Shown in pieces: positions 57,144 through 64,000 of a stretch of 64,000 nucleotides of DNA. The DNA is from DASQPR01 sp963727415. GTDB taxonomy: Bacteria > Actinomycetota > Actinomycetes > Mycobacteriales > Micromonosporaceae. The notes under the pieces were generated by a model. That model saw nothing but the letters and a program-made list of their open reading frames with translations, did not search any database and had not been told where the DNA came from. Each line of letters begins with the position of its first letter. Position 1 is the stretch's first letter. A program made the position numbers and the translations under genes. Location: assembly GCA_963727415.1 (NCBI GenBank), contig CAVSGF010000002.1, forward strand, positions 372,001 to 436,000. The letters are read 5' to 3'.

Positions 57144-58250
57144 TCAGGTGGCCAGCAGCGGCGGTGCGTAGACGCACTCGCGAGGCTGGTAATGAAGGTA
57201 GTTTCCGTGCGGCGCGCCGAGCGCGAGCACCGTGACCGTGGGCTTGCCACGCCGCCATACCACGACGGTTACCGGAGTCTTCAGATCGCTGTCAAAGCGT
57301 GGCGCCGGATCGAACGCGTTGACGCCGACCACCGGGTTCTCGTTGACGATCACCACCAGGTCCCGGGTCTGGCCCACCGAGTCCCACAGCCGCAGCAACG
57401 ATGCGCGCTCGGTGCTTCGAAGGTAAGCCAGTGCGTGCGAAGTGAACACGCAAGGCACCTGGTCCGGGCCGACGTTGCGCAGCACACCGGGCAGGGTGTC
57501 GACGAAGTTTCCGGCGATCATCGGTGGCCGGGTGGCGGCCACCACGGCCAGGGCGGCGTCCAAACGCGCCACCCGATCCACGTGCTCCGGCCAGATGCAC
57601 GACCGCAGCCAGTTGACGCGGTCCTCGTCATCCGGCCGGACCGGGGCCAGATCGAGGCCTACGCGTGACGCGATTCGCAAGGGCTCGGCGGCTGGGTCCG
57701 GCCATCCAGACCGCACCCGGCAGTCGATCCGATACCCGGTGCCGTAGGTTTCGTCCCGGTCAGCGTTGACGTAGCGGAACGCGTACCGGTCGGGCACCAG
57801 CAGCAGGCCCGCGCTCGCGCCCAGTTCGATCAGTGCCAGAGGCTGGTCGACTCGCCGGGCGGCGAACCCGAGGGCCGGTCGCACCAGTGCCGCGCGGCGA
57901 ACCTCGTTCGTCTGCGTGGTGCGAGTCGCGCACATGGTGGTGATGTGCTCGCGATGGCGGCCGATCAGGTCGGCCAGCGCTGCCGCGAGCTTCGGGTCTT
58001 CCGGAGACCGGGTACCGCCGAGCGACGGGTACCACGCTGCCAGTGCGTGGCGTGCTTCGGTGACCCGCAGGACCTGCTGTATCGACGCAAGCAGCAGCAG
58101 CGCTCGGCGCTGGCCCTTCGGGGCGACGAGCAGTGGCGTCGCCAGTTCGGGCTGATCGGCGATGATTGTCGACATGCGTTCGTACAGCGCGGATTCGCCG
58201 GCGAACTCGCGCGCCATCGCCCGGAACATACGGGACAGATCCTCGGTCAC
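57144..58250 (-). CDS. DUF2332 protein
   Basis: 368 residues matching the DUF2332 family: AAWYPSLGGTRSPEDPKLAA, ATRTTQTNEVRRAALVRPAL, LIELGASAGLLLVPDRY (a methyltransferase-like glycine loop), VFTSHALAYLRSTER. Biochemical role unknown. Convergent with yraN. The frame is intact. Confidence 0.9.
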   Translation of the reverse strand: MTEDLSRMFRAMAREFAGESALYERMSTIIADQPELATPLLVAPKGQRRALLLLASIQQVLRVTEARHALAAWYPSLGGTRSPEDPKLAAALADLIGRHREHITTMCATRTTQTNEVRRAALVRPALGFAARRVDQPLALIELGASAGLLLVPDRYAFRYVNADRDETYGTGYRIDCRVRSGWPDPAAEPLRIASRVGLDLAPVRPDDEDRVNWLRSCIWPEHVDRVARLDAALAVVAATRPPMIAGNFVDTLPGVLRNVGPDQVPCVFTSHALAYLRSTERASLLRLWDSVGQTRDLVVIVNENPVVGVNAFDPAPRFDSDLKTPVTVVVWRRGKPTVTVLALGAPHGNYLHYQPRECVYAPPLLAT

Positions 58251-58385
58251 CCCGCTATCGTGCCGTTTCGACGGCCGTGGCGGCAGGCCGCCTGGGGTCG
58301 CAGATCGGCCTCCAGCCCGTGTTGACGGCTGGCTTCAAGGCCAGGCCGGGTCCGTCCATTGTCGCCGCGTGCCGATCACGATGAG

Positions 58386-59375
58386 ATGGTCATGACAGTT
58401 GCTCCGGACAAACCGGCACCTTCCCGAAACGCCGGTAGCCAGCCGAAAGCCGGTTCGCCTAGGTTGCGTTGCGTGGATGAACAACGGTGGTATGACGAAG
58501 GCCGCTACGGCGAGGAACCCGGCCGGTACGGCACGGTGGACGACGGCCGGTACGCGCAATCGGATGACGTGGGTTCATACACTGACGTGCCGGGCTATGG
58601 CGATCAGCCGGCCTCCGCCCAGAATGTCCCGATGCGTCGATCGCGCGCGCCGCAGCAGCGTCGCGGCAAGCGATCTGGTCTGGCGATGCCGGACGCGGCC
58701 GGGTACGAGGGCCCGCCGACCGGATACGACGGTGGCTCCGGGTATGCCGGTGGTCCCGGCTACGACGCATCCCCGGGCTATGACAACGCCTCCGGCTACG
58801 ACAACGGCTCCGGCTATGACAACGGTTCCGGCTATGACGCCGGCTACGACAACGCCGACCCCGCAGGCTATGAGGTTCCGCAGGTGGTGGAGCGCCCGGT
58901 TATCGACGAGGAGCCGGTTCGGCTGAGCGCGCTTGACCGGCAGGAACTGCGGGAGCGCAGTCGCGATCGGGGCACGCCGTCGGCGCCGCCATCATCGTCG
59001 GCCGCTCCGGCCGCCGTTCTACATGCTCCGACCGAGGCGATGCAGGCCGCCCGGATGGCACCCGGAGCCACCTACCGCTCCCGGCGGCCCGGTCTCGCGG
59101 TCCTGCTGACGTTCGCTGGGATGGCAGTGGAACTGGTCTTGACCAAGGTTCTTCTCGCCAACGTGTTCAACTCCACGTCCGCGGCCATCTCGGGAACCAT
59201 GGCGGCGCTTTTCGCGCTTGCCGGCGTGCCGATGGTGATCATTGGACTGTACGGCCTCGCCACCGGTGCGGCGACCGCCCAGGGCCCGCAGTCCGGCCGG
59301 GCTTGGTCGCGAACGCCGCTGGCATATCTGCCGGTTGGCCTGGCGCTGATCGTCGCGTCCGGGCTGGCTGCCTGA
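58386..59375 (+). CDS. Tyr/Gly/Asp-rich membrane protein
   Basis: About 329 residues. The first 190 are low complexity with many G-Y-D repeats (GYDNASGYDNGSGYDNGSGY), then three to four membrane helices at the C-terminus (LAVLLTFAGMAVELVLTKVL, LFALAGVPMVIIGLYGLA, LPVGLALIVASGL). No family recognised; similar proteins with disordered Gly/Tyr tails occur in actinomycetes. The start is uncertain: ATGs at 58386 and 58392, TTG at 58359. Confidence 0.7.
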   Translation: MVMTVAPDKPAPSRNAGSQPKAGSPRLRCVDEQRWYDEGRYGEEPGRYGTVDDGRYAQSDDVGSYTDVPGYGDQPASAQNVPMRRSRAPQQRRGKRSGLAMPDAAGYEGPPTGYDGGSGYAGGPGYDASPGYDNASGYDNGSGYDNGSGYDAGYDNADPAGYEVPQVVERPVIDEEPVRLSALDRQELRERSRDRGTPSAPPSSSAAPAAVLHAPTEAMQAARMAPGATYRSRRPGLAVLLTFAGMAVELVLTKVLLANVFNSTSAAISGTMAALFALAGVPMVIIGLYGLATGAATAQGPQSGRAWSRTPLAYLPVGLALIVASGLAA

Positions 59376-59531
59376 CTTCGGAGCACCGCCCAACGCCGAT
59401 CGGCACACTCACCACGGATGGTGTCGGGCACGTCGATTCGGAGATGGCGAAAGTCACGCCGTACACTTATCGATTGGCGACCACCGGGAGATTCATCAGT
59501 GGTCGACCTCGCGCGTCCTCCTCAAGATCGC

Positions 59532-59574
59532 CGCGACCGATGGTCGCGACGTCCCGATCAACTCCTTGATCGGG
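59532..59574 (+). promoter_or_regulatory. Two adjacent hairpins in the rpsB leader
   Basis: CGCGACC-GAT-GGTCGCG (59532-59548) and CCCGATCAA-CTCC-TTGATCGGG (59553-59574), both perfect, 4 bp apart, about 140 bp before rpsB. Candidate S2 autoregulatory or attenuator structure in the 339-bp gap. Confidence 0.5.
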
Positions 59575-59714
59575 GTAAGGCGATCGATCGAGGCGGCGGC
59601 CGCCCTGGTCCCGATCTTGAATCGGGCGGACACGGCCGGCGACCGGGCGCCAGGCGGCGGGCCAACCGGCCCGCCGGACAACCGGGCACGTTACTCAAGG
59701 AGCGAGAGCCGATC

Positions 59715-60613
59715 ATGGCCGTCGTAACCATGCGCCAGCTGCTGGAAAGCGGTGTGCATTTCGGGCACCAGACCCGCCGCTGGAACCCGAAGATGAAGCG
59801 CTTCATCTTCACCGAGCGCAACGGCATCTACATCATCGACCTGCGCCAGAGCCTCGACTACATCGAGAAGACGTACGACTTCGTCAAGAACACCGTCGCC
59901 GCAGGCGGGTCGATCCTCTTCGTGGGCACCAAGAAGCAGGCCCAGGAGGCCATCGCCGAGCAGGCGTCGCGCGTCGGCATGCCTTACGTCAACCACCGCT
60001 GGCTCGGCGGCATGCTGACCAACTTCCAGACGGTGCACAAGCGGCTGCAGCGGATGAAGGAGCTGGAGTCGCTGGACCTGACCGGCACCGCCGCGGGCTA
60101 CACGAAGAAGGAGACCCTGCAGCTGTCGCGCGAGAAGATCAAGCTCACCCGGACGCTGGGCGGCCTGCGGGACATGCAGAAGACCCCGGCCGCGGTCTGG
60201 ATCGTCGACACCAAGAAAGAGCACATCGCCGTCGACGAGGCCCGCAAGCTGGGCATCCCGGTAATCGCGGTACTGGACACCAACTGCGACCCGGACGAGG
60301 TCGACTTCCCGATCCCGGGCAACGACGACGCGATCCGCTCGGCCGCGCTGCTCACCCGGGTGATCGCCGACGCGGTCGCCGACGGCCTGATCGCGCGGTC
60401 CGGCCGCTCCAAGGGCGGCGACGAGAAGCCGGAGCCGGGCGTCGTCGCCGGCGACGAGCCGCTGGCCGAGTGGGAGCGCGAGCTGCTGCAGCCCGCCGCT
60501 GAGGGCCGTCGAGGCGCCCGCCGTCCGAGTACGATTTTGCGCTGTTCGGCAGCCCAGCCCGCCCTGGGCGGTCAGGCTTGATCCCGACGCGGTCGGGCTG
60601 CCGGACGCGCTAG
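59715..60613 (+). CDS. rpsB: 30S ribosomal protein S2 (two +1 indels in the tail)
   Basis: About 298 residues when joined. The S2 core is intact: MRQLLESGVHFGHQTRRWNP, VNHRWLGGMLTNFQTV, VDTKKEHIAVDEARKLGIPV. After EWERELLQPAAE the frame shifts near 60,500 and 60,527; removing an extra base at each gives VEAPAVEYDFALFG and a TAG at 60,611. Without correction the frame stops at 60,581. AAGGAG lies upstream at 59,696. First gene of rpsB-tsf. Confidence 0.94.
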
Positions 60614-60744
60614 TCGCGCGGTGGCCGCATGCGGCCACCAACCGGCGGCCTTGCAGCTGCCACGACGCTGCCATGAGTGCCGCCGTCATGAGTTGACCAG
60701 ACGATGTCTGCTTCGCAGGCTCAGATACTGAAAGAGAGACCACG

Positions 60745-61580
60745 ATGCCCAACTTCACCGCCGCGGACGTCAAGAGGCTCCGCGAACTCACCGGCGCCGG
60801 GATGATGGACTGCAAGAAGGCGCTTGAGGAAGCCGACGGCGACTTCGACAAGGCCGTCGAGATCCTGCGCGTCAAGGGCGCCAAGGATGTCAACAAGCGG
60901 GCCGGCCGTACCGCCGCCAACGGGCTGGTGGCCCACTCCGGCAACGCGCTGCTCGAGCTCAACTGCGAGACCGACTTCGTCGCCAAGAACGCCGACTTCA
61001 TCGCGCTCGCCCAGCAGCTGGTCGAGCACGTCGCGAAGATCAAGCCCGGCCGACGTGGACGCGCTGCTGGCGTCGACGCTCGCCGACGGTCGTACCGTGG
61101 CCGACACGGTGCAGGCCGAGTCGGCCAAGATCGGCGAGAAGCTGGTCGTGAACCGGTTCGCCGTGCTGGACGGTCCGGTCGCGGTTTACATGCACCGCAA
61201 GAGCGCGGACCTGCCGCCGCAGGTCGGCGTGATGGTCGCCGTACTCCGGCCAGGAGCGACGAGGCGTCCGCTGGACGACGCGCGCGGCGATCGCCATGCA
61301 GATCGCCGCGATGCGTCCGAAGTACCTGACCCGCGACGAGGTCCCGGCCGAGGTGGTCGAGACCGAGCGCCGGGTGGCCGAGCAGACCGCCAAGGAAGAG
61401 GGCAAGCCGGAGGCGGCCCTGCCGAAGATCATCGAGGGCCGGGTCAACGCCTTCTTCAAGGACTTCGTGCTGCTCGAGCAGGCCTCGGTACAGGACCAGA
61501 AGAAGACGGTCGAGCAGGTGCTCGAGGAGACCGGTCTGACGGTGACCAAGTTCGCCCGGTTCGAGGTCGGCCAGGCCTGA
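60745..61580 (+). CDS. tsf: Elongation factor Ts (at least two +1 indels)
   Basis: About 277 residues. N-terminal UBA-like domain (ADVKRLRELTGAGMMDCKKAL), NCETDFVAKN, then core domains with MQIAAMRPKYLTRDEVP and the C-terminal VTKFARFEVGQA. It recycles EF-Tu. Extra bases lie near 61,050 (CCC-G-GCC) and 61,243 (GCC-G-TAC); the segment 61,255-61,290 is locally garbled and may hold compensating errors. Confidence 0.94.
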
Positions 61581-61651
61581 TCCGGGCGATCGGCGGGCCG
61601 CCGGCTGAGATGATCTGCCGGCCAGGCCCGCTGACGCAGCCGGACCCGGCT

Positions 61652-61697
61652 CAGCAAGGAGGTCGCCGCGCGTATCGCGCCGGCGGCCTCCTTGCTG
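61652..61697 (+). terminator. Long hairpin between tsf and pyrH
   Basis: Perfect 11-bp outer stem CAGCAAGGAGG / CCTCCTTGCTG enclosing a second GC-rich stem. Ends rpsB-tsf in the 403-bp gap; no other feature recognised there, although a pyrH promoter must lie downstream. Confidence 0.65.
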
Positions 61698-61983
61698 CGC
61701 GGGCCGCCGGAGGTGGCGAGTTTTGCCATCTGGCAGACCGTGACGGGCGTCCATGTGAAACATTTCCTTGTACGGCGTACGGGCGAGCGGCAACGCCCGC
61801 CGATGGACCGGCGCGAACGGTATCGGGCCGCGGCCAGCGCGGCTGGTTGTGGGATCGGTTCGGCCGGAGTTCGGCTGCCAATCCACCTCAGTTCGGCGCG
61901 CACGCCGCGCCGGATGGGGCGGGCGTGCCGGTCCGGTGCCGATGTGACAGATTGGAGAGCACCGTGAGCGACGGAGGCGATCG

Positions 61984-62839
61984 ATGACGACGAGCCCAAC
62001 CAGCAGCGTCGGAGCTGGCACTGCCGGTCCCGACCGTGCCGGTGTGCGCACTTCCCACGTCGGCGTTCCCGCCGCGACCGCGCCGGCGCCGGCTACCGCC
62101 GCAGGCATCGCGGGCCCCAACGGTATGCGCCGTCCGCGCCGGGTCGTGCTGAAGCTGTCCGGCGAGGTCTTCGGCGGGGGCGGCATAGGCGTCGACCCGG
62201 ATGTCGTTCCAGGCGTGGCGCGGCAGATCGCCACCGTGGTCCGCCAGGGCGTGCAGGTCGCGGTCGTCATCGGCGGCGGTAACTTCTTCCGCGGCGCCGA
62301 ACTGCAGAGGCGTGGCATGGACCGGCCCCGCGCCGACTACATGGGCATGCTGGCCACCGTCATGAACTGCCTCGCGCTGCAGGACTTCCTGGAGAAGCTC
62401 GGGATCGACACCCGGGTGCAGATCGGCGATCACGATGGCTCAGGTCGCCGAGCCGTACATCCCGCGGCGGGCGATCCGCCACCTGGAGAAGGGCCGCGTG
62501 GTGATCTTCGGCGCCGGTGCCGGCATGCCGTATTTCTCCACCGACACGGTCGCCGCTCAGCGTGCGCTGGAGATCCACGCCGACATGGTGCTGATGAGCA
62601 AGAACGGCGTCGACGGCGTGTACACCGCCGATCCGCGTACCGACCCGGCCGCCCGTAAGCTTGAGACAGTCACGTTCGACGAAGCGGTTCGCGAGGGTCT
62701 GCGTGTCATGGACACTGCGGCGCTCGCGCTGTGCCGGGACAACAAGCTGCCGATGCTCGTATTCGGCTCCGATGGCGAGGACACTCTGATCCGGGCCATC
62801 AGCGGTGAGAAGATCGGCACACTGATCACAACCGCCTGA
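61984..62839 (+). CDS. pyrH: UMP kinase (one +1 indel)
   Basis: About 284 residues. An unusual 47-residue Ala/Pro/Thr-rich N-terminus precedes RRVVLKLSGEVFGG, IGGGNFFRGAELQ and RPRADYMGMLATVMNCLALQ. After an extra A near 62,431 (CAG-A-TCG) the frame continues as AITMAQVAEPYIPRRAIRHL, GAGAGMPYFSTDTVAAQRA and SKNGVDGVYTADPRTDP. It phosphorylates UMP. A downstream start near MRRPRR (about 62,125) is also possible. Confidence 0.94.
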
Positions 62840-62902
62840 CGGCGCCGCACCACGGCGTCTAACGGCCCGGCATGGCACAGGACGTAGCGAAGGAGAAGAC
62901 AG

Positions 62903-63462
62903 GTGATCGACGACACACTCCTCGAGGCCGAGGAGAAGATGGAGCGGGCGGTTGAGTTCGCGAAGGAAGACTTCGCCACGATCCGTACCGGTCGCGCGAC
63001 GCCGGCTATGTTCGCCAAGATCGTCATTGACTATTACGGTACCCCGACGCCGCTGACCCAGATGGCGTCGATCGCGGTGCCAGAGCCGCGAATGGCGATC
63101 ATCAAGCCGTACGACAACGGCCAGATCGACGCGATGGAGAAGGCGCTCCGCGACTCCGACCTCGGGCGTCAACCCCAACAACGAGGGCACCCAGCTGCGG
63201 ATCAACCTGCCCGCAGATGACCGAGGAGCGCCGCCGCGAAATGATCAAGGTGGCTCGGTCGAAGGGCGAGGACGCCAAGGTCGCGGTTCGTAATGTCCGG
63301 CGCAAGGCCAAGGAAGAGCTGGACCGGATCGTCAAGGACGGCGAGGCCGGCGAGGACGACGGCCGCCGTGCTGAGAAGGAGCTCGACGAGCTGACGCACA
63401 AGTACGTCGCCCACCTCGACGAGATCATCAAGCACAAGGAAGCCGAGTTGCTCGAGGTCTGA
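62903..63462 (+). CDS. frr: Ribosome recycling factor (two +1 indels)
   Basis: 185 residues when joined, exactly the usual RRF length. KMERAVEFAKEDFATIRTGRA and then GVNPNNEGTQLRINLPQMTEERRREMIK are split by extra bases near 63,164 and 63,210 (CCC-G-CAG). RRF splits post-termination ribosomes with EF-G. GTG start with GGAGAA upstream. The stop overlaps the cdsA ATG (ATGA-type). Confidence 0.95.
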
Positions 63463-64000
63463 TGTCCTACCCAGACTCCTCGGACCCCTCATCGAACCGA
63501 TCGGCAGCCGTCGGATCCAGATCGATCCGATCTTCCATCGGACCGCGATATCCGCAGCGGACGCCATCGGGCGCGGCACGGTGATGCCGCGCCCGATGCG
63601 TATTCGGCGGACTCGGACGTCACCTGGCCTGGGCATTACGACACCGGCGACGGCTACGCCGCCAACCCGATCTACCGTCGGCCGTCAGATCCGGTCGGCC
63701 CCGGACCGGACGCGGGTGGCACCGGCCGGCACGCGGCGGCCCCCGGGACGGCCCGGCATGGTGCCGCCGACCCGTACCCGGCGGTGCCACGTACCGGCCC
63801 CTCCCCGGGGCCGGGCCGCGGCATGCCCGCGCGGCCGAGCCCGGGCCGGGCGTCGGCCGGCGGCCCGGAGGCCGGCCACGGCGAGCGCATGCCGCCGGAT
63901 TTCGCACTGGCCAGCAGCCGTACCGGCCGGTCCCGTGAGTCCCGGCGGGCCGAGGCCGCGCAGACCGCGCAGGCCCGGACCAGCCGTGCCGGCCGGAACC
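63462..64000 (+). CDS. cdsA: Phosphatidate cytidylyltransferase, N-terminal part (3' partial)
   Basis: Starts MSYPDSSDPSS at an ATG overlapping the frr stop, as in related actinomycetes. After an inferred extra G near 63,510 the frame runs as an Asp/Pro/Gly-rich cytoplasmic region (DAYSADSDVTWPGHYDTGDG) to TSRAGRN at the window end, the sequence that usually precedes the first membrane helix of CdsA. The enzyme makes CDP-diacylglycerol. The catalytic domain lies beyond the window, so the name rests on position and this N-terminus. Confidence 0.75.

Noticed and set aside
9154..63462. Pervasive programmed +1 frameshifting as a new decoding system
   Set aside because: The slip sites share no codon, stop or stimulatory structure; smc would need about 20 events in one protein; the extra bases look like alternative synonymous wobble bases. 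A merged-strain consensus explains this better.

Overview
This 64 kb window is chromosomal DNA from a high-GC actinomycete. The evidence is gene order and protein types: SepIVA-like/YceD/rpmF/rnc/mutM, then smc, ftsY, amtB-glnB-glnD, ffh, proS, rpsP-khpA-rimM-trmD-rplS, two lepB, rnhB-DUF2469, xerC, dprA-yifB, yraN and rpsB-tsf-pyrH-frr-cdsA. This is the conserved actinobacterial housekeeping backbone. Two tandem lepB genes and the cdsA N-terminus resemble Micromonosporales, but I cannot fix the family. I see no tRNA or rRNA gene, CRISPR array, prophage or intact insertion sequence.

Layout. 1-4.7 kb: division protein, ribosomal L32, RNase III, a PIG-V-type membrane transferase and MutM. 4.7-8 kb (minus): flavin reductase-like protein, GH114 lipoprotein and a PelF-like glycosyltransferase; the last two overlap and look like a minimal Pel-type polysaccharide unit. 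8.4-19.3 kb: small coiled-coil gene, smc, HAD phosphatase, methyltransferase, PH-like protein, galE, SDR, ftsY and a phosphotransferase. 19.5-25.4 kb: nitrogen-control operon amtB-glnB-glnD, then ffh. 25.4-35 kb: accessory stretch with secreted or wall-anchored proteins, amidohydrolase, proS, two DUF402 paralogues, a reductase remnant and a small membrane pair. 35-41 kb: S16/L19 operon, signal peptidases, RNase HII. 41-59 kb: valS (minus), M23 peptidase, aminotransferase, xerC, an SPFH + DUF4407 pair, dprA-yifB, a large secreted hydrolase, Cof-type phosphatase, yraN, DUF2332 and a Gly/Tyr-rich membrane protein. 59.7-64 kb: rpsB-tsf-pyrH-frr-cdsA, with cdsA running off the end.

Two things stand out. 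First, about 50 single-base indels interrupt otherwise perfectly conserved genes (about 20 in smc, 7 in amtB, 4 in ffh). Nearly all are +1 and sit beside a codon's third base, usually as a second synonymous wobble base. This looks like consensus merging of strain variants rather than biology. Genes affected are annotated at full length. Second, a 29-bp bipartite element with two TCCACA boxes lies 80-81 bp upstream of the start codons of the M23 peptidase gene, the yifB-dprA operon and yraN. It suggests a small shared regulon for DNA uptake and processing. Many gene 3' ends also carry short tandem duplications, some including the stop codon.
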